Below are positions 1-10,605 of a stretch of 64,000 bases of DNA, piece after piece. The position numbers and the translations under genes were made by a program. Each line of letters begins with the position of its first letter. The stretch's first letter is position 1. The stretch is from Clavelina lepadiformis (lineage: Eukaryota; Chordata; Ascidiacea; Aplousobranchia; Clavelinidae), in contig NC_135244.1 of the NCBI RefSeq assembly GCF_947623445.1, positions 1,736,001-1,800,000 on the forward strand, given 5' to 3'. The notes beneath the pieces are model-generated. The model was not told the origin of the DNA and did no database searches. It was given only the letters and a program-made list of their open reading frames with translations.

Positions 1-895
1 GATGTATGCGCTATTTTAAATTAATTAAAACCCTTAAAAGTGGGTCTTAAATTGTCTGCTTATTACAAAGTTATACCATGCAATGAGCTAAATTGAGCAC
101 ATGAGCTGCTGATAACTTGTAGTTGACGACGAATTTGATGATTTTTAATGCCTTGGTCTAATACAATGTTTTACTGTAAGTAAAGGTCTGCAAATATGTC
201 AAACAAAACTGACTAATAGACAATATGCGTGGGGATAAAAATGCTTCAACTTTGTATTCATCTCCACATCTCGCATACATTTTACGACATCAAATCAAAC
301 ATAGCGTAGAAAAAGTCAAACAGCAACCACAGATAAATTTTTCATAAGTAAAATATAATCACATAAATATCACAATACAACATCTTTAAATACCAAAAGA
401 CATAAAAATCATATAATGTTTAAAGTGCAGTGTGCTTGAAAACGTCATTACTCATTACTCATTTAATAAAAACGGTGGTGTTTTTATAGTTGACTTTGAC
501 TCAGAAGGAATGCTTTCGTTTAAGACATTCTCTGCTTCTTTTTCTGTGAAAATACCTAAAACTAAATTATCTTTGAACGTCATTTAAGATGTTTAAAAAT
601 AATATCGTCCTAGTGGACAGTGTGTTGGATGGAGTGTTGTTTCCTTCACTGTAAGTCACTGATTCCTTTTTCGAAAAAGAAAGAAGTTTTTCAATTATTC
701 AAAGATTCTTCTGCGAATATTCCTTGAAACAACTGCACTAAAGTTAACATGTATATTATAAGCATAGCCATGTAGCAAATAGTAGCATGTTGTTAAACAA
801 GTCTTGTCATTTGATCAAGGATTTTTGTTGCTATGCAAGTTTACTTCGCAAAACGATGTACTCTAAACTATGTTTAGTAGATTCTTTAGATTATT
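1..895. other. 3' flank of first Kelch gene, no gene seen
   Basis: AT-rich sequence downstream of the minus-strand Kelch gene. No convincing open frame or splice-bounded exon was found on either strand. It contains the first copy of a flanking repeat (about 60-330) that recurs near 4190 and 7780, so it is part of the local segmental duplication. The 3' UTR of the Kelch gene probably lies in the upper part of this stretch. Confidence 0.5.
60..330 (+). repeat. Kelch-locus flanking repeat, copy 1 (diverged)
   Basis: This stretch aligns by eye to 4190-4460 and 7780-7960. Shared landmarks in the same order are a GAGCTA..GAGC..CATGAGCT block, TTTACTG..AGTA, CTTGCAAGTATGTCAAACAA-like text and ATGCGTGG-GG-TAAA. 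It is the most diverged of the three copies and marks the edge of the duplicated unit that carries the BTB-Kelch genes. Confidence 0.6.
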
Positions 896-2554
896 TTATT
901 GGGATTTATTTTCCCTTTTTCCCATTTTGTACCAGACATATTTCTTAGAATCATACACCTCCACCTCATCCCTGCCATCGACAACATATATCTTTCCATT
1001 GTGAACACAAGCTGAATGTCCACATCTTGGCTTGGTCATCGAAGGGATGTGGCACCAACTGTCAGTGACTGGGTCATATCGCTCCGCAGTAGAGGTGGGC
1101 ATGTCTTCTTCACTTGTCCAACCCCCCATGACGTAGATCTGACCGTTGAGAACAACTGCAGCGAAATCATGACGAGCTTCATGCATGGGACTGACCATTT
1201 TCCAAGCAGCCCCGTCATAACATTCTGCCGTGTCGAGGATTTCGGCATCGCTTGAGAGACCGCCAATGGCGTAGAGCTTTTCCCCAGCGTTGATCAGCAC
1301 AAATTCATGTCTACTTATTAACATGTTTTCATCATCTACCCACCGTTGCTCAGGCAAATGTAAACGTACCGCTTTTGGGGCGAGCCTGTCATCCCAAGAG
1401 CCAGGATGAGTTATCTCTCCCCCGACTACGTAAATGTAATCGTTCCAAACAGTGCAACCAAACTTATCACGACGCAAACCTCCTGACATTGGTTTACTCT
1501 CTGACCATTGCTTAATAGTGCTTTGAAGATCCAAAGTTCGAAACCGACTCAAGTCATCATTCATAGCGTATGCTCCGTGTTTTGAAAAGATAACAGCGGT
1601 AGTTTTCTCTTCGTAAAAGGATCGGGGAATTTCTGGTAAGACAGACCAAGTTTCTGTTGAACTATCGAACAGTTGTATCTTTGTAGAATGCTTTGAGCGT
1701 GATATGATTGCGCACTTCGACGAACTGCATGCAAAATCATCAGCTTCCCGTAAATTCATGACGTTTAGGATTCTCGTCAAACATACCAGTGAGTTTTTGA
1801 CACTCTCTGACTCTTTTATGTCCAACAACCCGGGGATATTCACATGTCGTAGATCAATGTGACCGAACATTTGTACAAAATACTTTTTTCTGCCCTTTGC
1901 TGTGTGTTGAACCCAGCTTAACAAGCACTTACAGATAAGTGCAGCTGGAGTCTTGTTGTTGCATATCTTAATAACACCATCCAACTGGAAACGATTAAGC
2001 TCAAGAAGTTCGCCTGTTTCTACCAACGACATTAAATTACGTACAATGAAACCTTCGGCGTTTTTTTCTAGAGTTTTTATCTTGTATCGAGTTGAACAAA
2101 GCCAGGTTGCTACTACGTTGGACACAGAAAGCTGATCAATCAAGTACTCGCTACAGCGATTTTGTACCAAAGCTAGCTGCATGTAGTCAGCAGCAGCAAC
2201 GACATCATATATATTATCCATATCCGCTTCGAACTTGCCTGTGTAAATGTAATCGATGACAATACGCATCACTTCTACGCTTATACCGTCCATGTTGGTT
2301 TCATTTTGACGTTTTTCGACCATATCTGATAGAAACATTTTTCTGAAATATGGAGACAGAACTCCAAGAACACTTTTATGAACTTTGAACTGTTGATCAT
2401 CTACTCTGATTGTGAAGTCACAAAAGCTTTCTTCGTTGGTGCTATCCTGATAGAGACTGATGGTCACGAAGTGAGCTTGGTCAAAGTTTTTTCTATTTAA
2501 GTAACTTCCATTAAGACATGGAAATACTTCACTGGTGCAGTGAGACATTACCAA
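896..2554 (-). CDS. BTB-BACK-Kelch (KLHL-type) protein A, intronless
   Basis: A single 552-codon frame. The BTB/POZ domain spans about residues 43-145 (CDFTIRVDDQQFKVHKSVL, then LSPYFRKMF), followed by a BACK domain at about 145-250. The C-terminal half holds degenerate Kelch repeats with doublets seen as VVGGE, AIGGL and VMGGW; the last repeat has VDG instead of GG. The family is known as substrate adaptors of cullin-3 ubiquitin ligases, the BTB binding CUL3 and the propeller binding substrate; which substrate cannot be said. The first ATG (2554) is used; a second in-frame ATG lies two codons on. The absence of introns is unlike the other genes here and may reflect a retrocopied ancestor. 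It is paralogous to the gene at 5857-7452: the BTB-encoding DNA is nearly identical while the Kelch half has diverged strongly. Confidence 0.93.
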   Translation of the reverse strand: MVMSHCTSEVFPCLNGSYLNRKNFDQAHFVTISLYQDSTNEESFCDFTIRVDDQQFKVHKSVLGVLSPYFRKMFLSDMVEKRQNETNMDGISVEVMRIVIDYIYTGKFEADMDNIYDVVAAADYMQLALVQNRCSEYLIDQLSVSNVVATWLCSTRYKIKTLEKNAEGFIVRNLMSLVETGELLELNRFQLDGVIKICNNKTPAALICKCLLSWVQHTAKGRKKYFVQMFGHIDLRHVNIPGLLDIKESESVKNSLVCLTRILNVMNLREADDFACSSSKCAIISRSKHSTKIQLFDSSTETWSVLPEIPRSFYEEKTTAVIFSKHGAYAMNDDLSRFRTLDLQSTIKQWSESKPMSGGLRRDKFGCTVWNDYIYVVGGEITHPGSWDDRLAPKAVRLHLPEQRWVDDENMLISRHEFVLINAGEKLYAIGGLSSDAEILDTAECYDGAAWKMVSPMHEARHDFAAVVLNGQIYVMGGWTSEEDMPTSTAERYDPVTDSWCHIPSMTKPRCGHSACVHNGKIYVVDGRDEVEVYDSKKYVWYKMGKRENKSQ

Positions 2555-2741
2555 CTGTAAACATTAAGTTCCTTAATGCTGGAAAATATAAACGATACAG
2601 CTGTTATAGCATACATGGGCCTACTTGACACATGAAAATGTACTTACACACACTGCTGGCAGGTGTAGTTATGCGTACATATGCCTAGTATTGGTATACA
2701 CATTACACTGTTTATGTACAACAACCGACTTGCTGTTGAAC

Positions 2742-2812
2742 GTTTCACTTTCTCTTTGTTCTCTCTCGCTTTCCTCCTTCTGACTCTCTCTTTCTCTCTC
2801 TCTCTCTCTATC
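2742..2812. repeat. CT-rich microsatellite
   Basis: A pyrimidine-rich run of CTCTCT units with interruptions lies about 200-260 bases upstream of the start codon of Kelch gene A. On the coding strand it reads as a GA-rich tract. Position is compatible with a promoter-proximal element, but no function can be shown. Confidence 0.75.
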
Positions 2813-3049
2813 CTTGCCAAACTCTTGTGCCTTACCTGAAGTCAACGCGATTTGAAACTCAGAAGTTAGCCAAAATTTCCATGATCTATTAATTGCCTTA
2901 AATATTCCAAGTGTAATTTTATCGCAAGTTAGCAGCCGCTTTTTTAACTTCTAGAAAACGAGCACGTTCCTTGTTAACTCGCGCGACGAAAGATACGGTG
3001 TGATTTGTATTTCTCTGCGTAGTCGTGAGGGTTCGTTATACCACTTTTG

Positions 3050-3440
3050 GTCCCATATCTTACTTTCGACCTGGCTTGGTTGTTATGGGTTTATACCTTG
3101 GGAGACAAAGTTTCTACCAGTTTAGCTTAAACGATCTCTCAAGCACTCCAGCTACTGTGCTACCACAAGGCGGTAATCCAAAGTAAAGCTTGCTGCTGAA
3201 CCAAATACAGTATCACTATATCGAATAAGCGGTCGTTATAAATCTTAATTCTTCAAATGTATGCTATGCTGTCTATTCTACCTGGCAACTGTCTTTTTTC
3301 GTTATGTGGTAACGAATAACGAACATGGAATATGTTTGCGAAACACGTAGTTTGTTTTTGTTATGTTTGTTTAAGTTTGTTTGCTATGAATTAAACTGAG
3401 CTATGTGAGCTACATATCGTACATTTGCTTGCTAGCAGTT
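3050..3440 (-). repeat. Upstream module of Kelch gene A, duplicated
   Basis: This block matches 7480-7830 upstream of Kelch gene B almost line for line. Shared landmarks include GTTTAGCTTAAACGATC, CCACAAGGCGGTAATCC, CAGTATCACTATATCGAATA and AACATGGAATATGTTTGCG. Its retention upstream of both genes shows that the duplication unit included the promoter region. Confidence 0.85.
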
Positions 3441-3624
3441 AAACTGAGGAATTTTATATATTAAGCTATTAAGTTAAAAGCTTTATAAATAACATAGTTT
3501 CGTTCTTGTAAGCGTACAACCATGCAGAAACCTCACGTTTTATCAAATCCTTACCCTATCCTAACCAGGCTCGCGAGTTTACAAAAAAACTAGGTTTGAC
3601 CGACCCCGCACACACATTTTCAAT

Positions 3625-3835
3625 CGTTAATTACTCGAAAACTATACGTCGTAAACTGATCGGATTTTGACAGGTTTGTAGCAAAAACATCTGGCTTCCT
3701 GTATACATCATAATTGTAATACTAAAGAAAGTGCATTTCGTGTAAATTAAGCATTTCTACAAGTGATACATTTGTAGAAGTTTTTCTTGTTACGCCGCGC
3801 CCCCGCTGTGCAGAAAACCAGCTGACCGCGAGAAG
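3625..3835 (+). repeat. Dispersed repeat, copy 1 (cf. 57640-57850)
   Basis: The motif TTACTCGAAAACTA-ACGTCGTA, followed 130-150 bases later by a TTTTTCTT...CGC-CCCGCTG block, is shared with 57640-57850 in the same orientation. The intervening sequence is diverged. It looks like an old interspersed repeat of unknown class. Ends are not defined. Confidence 0.45.
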
Positions 3836-4087
3836 AGAACATAAGAGAATAGTTAGTCGAGTTAGTGGCGCGTAAATGAGTAAGCGAAAACGACACGCTT
3901 CAATGCGGAGAGAGAGCAAAATTATGAAAATATGACAATATCTCAAAAATTACAAAATCCAACTTTATAAAACAAACATGGACAGATAGCTGAACATTTT
4001 TTAGGAAAAGTCACCAAATTTAAAGTTTCTACAGCAAACACCAACACCACGTTTTGCTGTGACTGTGTGCAGGAGAAGCCAAACCTA

Positions 4088-4135
4088 GTTAAATAGGGTT
4101 AACAACAATGGGTTAAATAGGGTTAACAACAATGA
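4088..4135 (+). repeat. 24-bp unit tandem duplication (x2)
   Basis: Two adjacent 24-base units beginning GTTAAATAGGG and ending AACAACAATG(G/A) differ only at the last base. A recent small tandem duplication in intergenic DNA. Confidence 0.85.
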
Positions 4136-4189
4136 CTAACATTGCTTATATACATGCAGTAAGAGAAAGTTTTATGAGAGATGTTAAAC

Positions 4190-4460
4190 ACAAATTTGAT
4201 TGCTATGAGTTAATCTGAGCTATTTGAGCTACATGTCGTGTTTAACTTGTAACTGCTGACAAGTTTGATAATAATTAATGTTGGACGCAGTATATTTACT
4301 GCAAGTAGTAAACGCTTGCAAGTATGTCAAACAAGATGTGCATGACACCATGCGTGGAGGTAAATACTTTCATTATGTGAGTGAGTGTTTGTCTCATCAT
4401 CGCCTATAACTTTTATGACGTCAAACTAAAAATAACAGGGTCAAAGAGCATCCTAAGGTG
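4190..4460 (+). repeat. Kelch-locus flanking repeat, copy 2
   Basis: Aligns with 60-330 and with 7780-7960. Copies 2 and 3 share long near-identical runs such as GCAAGTAGTAAACGCTTGCA and CATGACACCATGCGTGGAGG. Together with the duplicated upstream module it defines a repeating unit of roughly 3.7-4.2 kb. Confidence 0.75.
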
Positions 4461-4552
4461 GATTTATATTCCTGGCGTTGTGTCATCAGTAGAAGCGTAA
4501 ACCATAATTTCTTTTGCATGAGCAATATTTAACTTGCCAATATCAAAAATAG

Positions 4553-4617
4553 CTGAATGTCCGTCGTCCTATGTCGAATGTCCGTCGTCCGTCGTCGTCG
4601 TCGTTCGTCGTTCTTGT
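4553..4617 (+). repeat. GTC-rich microsatellite
   Basis: Interrupted run of GTC/CGTCGTC units with an internal near-repeat of GAATGTCCGTCGTCC. Simple-sequence DNA, no gene. Confidence 0.8.
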
Positions 4618-5219
4618 TCTGTTTTCGTTGAAAGTCATTGGTATGACCCTAACTTGATCAGAGACAACTTATTTACCAATTATTGCTTTCTCTCGCGAGC
4701 AACAAATTGGCGCGTACAAGGCTTTGTTTTCTTTGTTAGTATCAACTAAATCAAAATCAACTCTATCTAAATTCTATTAAGGTTTCTCCCAATATGAAAT
4801 GTTTGCAAACAACTTTTAATGATTACACCAATGAATTGATATACGGTAAGACTAGAATTTGCTGGTGAGGCATACAATGCGTAGAAATGAAACAACTAAC
4901 AGTCCGTTTAAAAATAAATGCTTACTATAGCACCCAAAAATGATATGATGTGAATTATACTGGTTTATGACTGCAGTGTTGCTATGGCAATATATAGACC
5001 AACGAACATGAGCAAGAATAACACACATGACATTTTATAATTTACGTACAACAACAGAATGCTTTTTAAAATCCCAATGGAAGACTGAAAAGGAAAGTGC
5101 AAAAACATATTACGAGGGGAAGCAATCATTATTACATTGTATAAAAATCTAGTCTACAAATGACAGCTTGTTTATTATTTCTACATAGAATAAAAAATTT
5201 TCAGAACGAAAATAGCGCA

Positions 5220-5690
5220 TTGATCATTTGACTTCTTGGCATGAATTACAGAGCGAGGTGGCACCAACTGTTTGTGACCGGGGCATATTTTTTATATATC
5301 TAGTTTCCAATCTGTTATCTTTTTCAATCGAATCTCACGAGACAAAAGTCTGACCATGAAGAATAAAGGCAGCAAACGAGCTTCTTGCACAAAACTGATT
5401 GAATTTGAAGCAGATCGGTGAAAGGAATTTGCCGTACAAAGGAATTGATCACCAGAAGTCTGCATAATGTGCAATTCATCAGCTGCGTAGTCCTTCTCGA
5501 CCAAATGATATCTTTAAAGTTAATATCTTTGTAGTTGTGAACGATTTCTCCTCAGGAGAATTCCGTTGGAGCAAGATATAAGCCTAAACCCCCACAGCCT
5601 TGCAGGGTAAATATTTTTGTCACCAGCAATGTGATAGATGTGATCGTCACAAATAACTCCAGATTTGTGTAACAACAATGAGTATTGCTT
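5220..5690 (-). pseudogene. Remnant Kelch domain of a third KLHL copy
   Basis: Read on the minus strand, pieces of the Kelch domain appear in the correct order. First comes SGVICDDHIYHIAGDK (compare GCTVWNDYIYVVGGE in gene A), then VEKDYA...SISFVQEAR (compare AGEKLYAIGG...VSPMHEAR), then AFILHGQTFVS (compare AVVLNGQIYVM), then YAPVTNSWCH (compare YDPVTDSWCH). The pieces lie in different frames and are interrupted, and no BTB or BACK region is present, so this is a broken fragment rather than a gene. It lies just downstream of gene B. It suggests the tandem array once had at least three Kelch domains or that one duplication was partial. Confidence 0.8.
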
Positions 5691-5856
5691 GCATTACTGG
5701 AAAGTACAATCTAGCAGGAAAATTTATTGAAGTTATTATTTTGGATGGGTTAGATTGAAAAGTATAAAAGGCTATTAAAACTGCATATTGATCATAAATT
5801 GATGTGAAATAATTAACATAACAAGAAACTTAAAGCAACTTTGCAAGCACTTCTTC

Positions 5857-7452
5857 CTATTCAACCTCGTTTTCAGTTACTAAAATGCTCCAGTTGTTTT
5901 TAGCTGTATCATACACCTCTACCTCTTTCCTAAACCTAAAGACAACATATATTTTACCATCGTGAACACAAACTGAATATGCAGTAGCTATCTGCTTGAT
6001 CAAAGGAGCTACATGACACCTAATGTTAGTGCTTGGATCATATCGTTCCACGGTTAAACATTGTTCTAAGTTTCCTTTGTCCCGTGCAAAACCTCCGATG
6101 GCAAAAATCTGACCATGGACAACAACGGCAGCAAAACTACATCGAGCTTCATGCATAGGACTTACTAATTTCCAAAATGTTCCGTCGTAACATTCAACAG
6201 AATTGTATAATTTGGCTTCAGAGGACGCCCCACCCATGACAAATAATTTATCTCCGACATTTGCAACTGCATGATACTTTCTTTCAACTCTCATGTTTCT
6301 TTCATCTATCCATCCAGGCTGAGGCAGATACAATCGCATCACTTTTGAAGTTGTTTTGTCTTGCATAGAAGCCTGAACTTTTTCACCACCGCAAACAAAA
6401 ATACAGCCATCCCATATGGTGCAACCGAAATTTTCATAACAGGGTCCCAAAGAGATACACGGACATTTAGACCATCCAATAGAGTGTTTGAAATCCAAAG
6501 TGTGAATTTGACTAAAATCTTGATTTAGAGCGTACGCTCCATGCTGGGATAAGAGAACGGTGACTCCTTTTTCTTTAATTGTTGGCAACACGGACCATTG
6601 TTTTGTTTGTGCATCAAACACTAAGATATCTGTGAAGGAACTATTACGCAGAAGAATTGCACACTTGGATGAGCTGCTCGCAGCATTGGCAGGTCGAAAT
6701 TTCAGTGTGTTAAGAATTTTCGTTAAACATTCCTGCCGGTTTCGAACATATTTAAACTCCTTCATGTCTAACAACCTTGAGGCACTCATGGATCGTAAGT
6801 TGATGTGACAAAACAATTGTGAGAAATATTTTTCTCGCATGGCCGCATCGTGACTAACCCAGTTGACTAAACACTCACAAATAACTTCCGGTGGTGTTTT
6901 ATTGTTGCAAAACTGAATCAAACAATTGAACTGATACTGGTTGAGCTCCGAAAACATATCTTTCGTTACCAGTGTACTGAGGTTTTGAATAATAAATGCT
7001 TCTGCCTGAAGTTGAAGTGTTTTCATTTCATATTGAACAGAACAAAGCCAGGTTACTACAACGTTGGACACAGTAAGATTGTCAATTAAATACTCGCTAC
7101 AGCGATTTTGTACCAAAGCTAGCTGCATGTAGTCAGTAGCAGCAACGACATCATATATATTATCCATATCAGCTTCGAACTTGCCTGTGTAAATGTAATC
7201 GATGACAACATGCATCACTTCTGCGCTAATACCATCCATGTTAGTTTCATTTTGACGTTTTTCGACCATATCTGATAGAAACATTTTTCTGAAATATGGA
7301 GATAAAACTCCAAGCACATTTTTATGAACTTTGAACTCTTGATCATCTGCTTTGATTGTGAAGTCACAAAAACTTTCTTCATCAGTTCTATCCTGATTAA
7401 GACTGTTGATTACGACTTGAGCTTGCAAGTTGATGCTGAAAGACATTTTCAA
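5857..7452 (-). CDS. BTB-BACK-Kelch (KLHL-type) protein B, intronless
   Basis: A single 531-codon frame with a BTB domain at about residues 28-130 (CDFTIKADDQEFKVHKNVL, LSPYFRKMFLSDMVEKRQNE), BACK at about 130-235 and a Kelch-type C-terminal half with FVCGGE, VMGGA and AIGGF doublets. The last blade lacks the GG pair (VVFRFR). Like its paralogue at 896-2554 it should be a CUL3 substrate adaptor. From the BTB through the start of BACK the two proteins are almost the same, whereas across Kelch only about half of the residues agree by eye. The start is the first ATG of the frame; a second ATG lies at codon 3. The upstream sequence is the duplicated module also found above gene A, so promoter inputs may be shared. 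Confidence 0.93.
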   Translation of the reverse strand: MKMSFSINLQAQVVINSLNQDRTDEESFCDFTIKADDQEFKVHKNVLGVLSPYFRKMFLSDMVEKRQNETNMDGISAEVMHVVIDYIYTGKFEADMDNIYDVVAATDYMQLALVQNRCSEYLIDNLTVSNVVVTWLCSVQYEMKTLQLQAEAFIIQNLSTLVTKDMFSELNQYQFNCLIQFCNNKTPPEVICECLVNWVSHDAAMREKYFSQLFCHINLRSMSASRLLDMKEFKYVRNRQECLTKILNTLKFRPANAASSSSKCAILLRNSSFTDILVFDAQTKQWSVLPTIKEKGVTVLLSQHGAYALNQDFSQIHTLDFKHSIGWSKCPCISLGPCYENFGCTIWDGCIFVCGGEKVQASMQDKTTSKVMRLYLPQPGWIDERNMRVERKYHAVANVGDKLFVMGGASSEAKLYNSVECYDGTFWKLVSPMHEARCSFAAVVVHGQIFAIGGFARDKGNLEQCLTVERYDPSTNIRCHVAPLIKQIATAYSVCVHDGKIYVVFRFRKEVEVYDTAKNNWSILVTENEVE

Positions 7453-7479
7453 TTGTAAACATCAAGTTTCTTTTTTTCA

Positions 7480-7960
7480 ACTTGGCTTGGTTGGCTTGGG
7501 TGTTTACGTTGATATACAAAGTTTCTGCCAGTTTAGCTTAAACGATCATCGAGACATTCAAGCTACTTTCCACCACAAGGCGGTAATCCAAAAAGAAGCT
7601 TGCAGCTGAACCAAAAACAGTATCACTATATCGAATAAGCGGTCATTATAGCCTACATCTTAATTCTTCAAATGTATGCTATGCTGTCCATTCGACCTGG
7701 CAACTGTCTTATTTCATTACGTGGTAACGAATCGCGAATAACAAACATGGAATATGTTTGCGAAACACGTAGTTTGTTTGTTTGCTATGAGTTAAATTGA
7801 GCTATGTGAGCTACATATAATGTTTAACTTGCAACTGCTAACAAGCTAGATAATAGATAATGTTCGACACAGTATATTTACTGCAAGTAGTAAACGCTTG
7901 CAAGTATGTCAAACAACATGTGCATGACACCATGCGTGGAGGTAAATACTTTTATTATTC
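7480..7960 (-). repeat. Upstream module of Kelch gene B plus flanking repeat copy 3
   Basis: 7480-7830 matches 3050-3440 (upstream of gene A); 7780-7960 matches 4190-4460 and 60-330. The two repeats overlap here, which gives the order promoter module then flanking repeat, as at 3050-4460. Confidence 0.8.
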
Positions 7961-10605
7961 ATTTTCAATACTTTCATTATAAATACATTCTTTTATTATT
8001 AATTCACGTGGGCAAGAGGTATATAACTTGCCAAGGCAGAAGCAAGTCAAATGTGCTGTGCCTTGAGCTTGGTTGAAGTCATCTTGCTTTCAATGCTTTG
8101 CCTTATCTTGTAAGCACTTGATTGGCATAGAATTGGACATTAACTGGACACACCCACTAAGGCTTGTAAAGTTTGCTGAAATTATTTTAATGATTACTCT
8201 GACGAATTGAGCAAAATACCTTGACCTTTCTGGTAAAGCGGATAACGCGGAAACGTCAAACAGCAAATAGTCGACATAAAAATGTATTTATTTAGCACAA
8301 ACAAAAACCACGCCTTCAAACAGATTATGTTAAATGTCGTAATCATAATATTGACTACTGTACAGTTAATAATGTTACTGATAATACAGTCTGCTTTGGC
8401 GGTTGCGTTTGGCGTATTTTAGACTGTAGCCTAATAGCCCCGTAGTGAGTAAACCGTTTACTGCTTCCACCTACCTACAAATTGATTAATATAATTCCTA
8501 TCTATCGTTACCTTTTTGGTTGCCAACAGATTATGGAAGCTTCTGCCTAAAAATTAATCCATAACCGCTATTTCCAATCCTTGACTTATTCAGTGGGCAT
8601 TGGGCCGCTTGTTGGTTATCGCCGCAGAAAGGATATCGCGGTGGACTCAGTGTACTGGTTACACAGTGTTTCAGCGGGTTCGTCACACCACAATCGACAA
8701 ACATGGGCCATTGATCAATGAAGTTGTTACCATCGCCAATCAAATGGCTTCACACTGACTTTATAATTAACTTAATTCAAATTAATCTTGCTTTAAAAAA
8801 GGTATTGTACCTTCCGCACCTACTGTTGTTAGTCTTAGACTGTTTTATCCAAATATTACACGCTTTATACTTATTGAACATTCTTAATACCGACTCCATA
8901 GAGAATTAACAGACTTGTAGTGCGAATCGCACATAGCGCTTTATATTCATGGACAGGTGAATGCTGATCTGCTAGTGGGCGATGTTGAGCTTTCAACAGC
9001 GAGGCTCCATATCAGTCTGAGGGCTAACGAGCGTATCACCCTCGGTTACGTAGCCGTGCGTGGAAGTAAAATCCTTTATAGAAATGTACAGTGCACATTG
9101 CGCACAAGCACAAACTTCATAGCAAACAAGAAAATGAGTTAAATCAACATTGATATGGTTCACAAGGAATGTTTAAAGGAACATTTTTGAAGTTACATCT
9201 CGATTAACGTGGTTTGGTGCAATCGATGTGTGATGAATTTTTTAGCAAATCTTGGATACGTACAGCTGGAGCGGCCTGGGTGGTATATTTTAATATTATT
9301 ACATCATTTCTTGCGAAAGTATTTTCTAGTTATTGATTGAAATTGATGGATTTCTTTTCTGATAAACACTTCAAACCTCGATTGATATTTGGAAAATTGC
9401 TCTGAGTAACTTGCGAATATTCCTTGTAGTACGTTCCCAGGTTGCTCTGCAACATCTATTGTGATAAGAAGTCTTTGTTGGAATTGCCCGCTTCTTCACC
9501 TTAACACTCATTATAATTGTCCTTGTCACAATGTGTCAACTTTAGCGATATGTATCTCACGTTGTCTAAAAATTGTTTTGCTCGCTGCACCTGCTACGAC
9601 TCGCAGCGATTTCATGTCGAACGTTTTAACTCCCAGCCAGCAGGGTTAGCAGAGTGAATCACCAAAATCAACAGATGAGTTGTCTAAACTAGCCATGGTG
9701 ATTGCGACTCAATAGACATCTTATAAGCAGTAGTACTGCTTATGTTTTTGGATATTCGTAATAATGAGAAGGTGTACAGCACCTATAATAAAAACATTTT
9801 TTTTGGAAAATTATTTCTGTTGTAATAATAAATCTTTTCGGCCCGCAAAAGGTTAGAATGTTCTATCTAACCGCACGCAGCAATGGAGTTAGATAATTTA
9901 ACATGTAAATTAAGTAAAGATACCCTTATATGCTAGAAGGGTCTCTTCACAGCTAAAAATCACAACTGTAATTTAGAAACATCTATATATCTGTATATTT
10001 AACGTTGTACTTGTTTCAAGTTGGGCCTATACTGTCTATGAGAACATATAGGCTACACAATTTTTCAATGTGTTATCTGTCGAACACGGAATGAAAAAGT
10101 ATTTTCTTACATTAGGTTCGCTTGTTTTCAAAACAATTTTAATCTAAACTCAAAGACCTAACCTATTAATGCCTATTAGCTCGCCTTTAAAACTAACTTT
10201 CTAACTTTTCAGACTGATGAAAAATAGTTTTTGATGTTTGTTATCGTCGAACAACCGGAAATAACTTACAAACATTTTTACATATTCCGTGTAGGCTGTT
10301 AAAAGTTCTTGTCATAGAGAACGATACAATATATACAGAACAATATTTGTGATTGTATGTGTGGGATAACTTATAACATAGTTTCGTTCCTGTAAGCATA
10401 CAATCATGCAGATGCCTCAGGTTTCACACCATTTTACCAAATCGTTAGTAGTTCACAACCATTTGTAAAAGCTGCCTCATTTCGTAACAATAACAATAAA
10501 AATCAAGATAAAATAACGTCAAAATACCCTATTTGTAATGGGAGTATATAGTAAGGTGAAATTTTGCACAAGTCAGGCGCGAGTTATGGTGGTAAGATCG
10601 ACGAC
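7961..10605. other. Intergenic, no gene recognised
   Basis: AT-rich spacer between Kelch gene B and the 3' end of the LDLa receptor gene. Short frames at 8531-8743, 8957-9142 and 9461-9649 have no domain signature, no signal peptide and no convincing splice context. 8570-8740 is somewhat GC-richer than its surroundings and may be part of an interspersed repeat, but no ends were found. Confidence 0.4.

Larger units (their letters stand above)
2555..5219. other. Intergenic between Kelch gene A and Kelch remnant
   Basis: No gene was recognised. The stretch holds the presumed promoter of the minus-strand gene A, a CT-rich microsatellite, the upstream module shared with gene B (3050-3440), a dispersed repeat (about 3625-3835), a short tandem duplication and a GTC-rich microsatellite. 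Short open frames at 3722-3946 and 4534-4749 lie in repeats and show no protein features. Confidence 0.5.
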
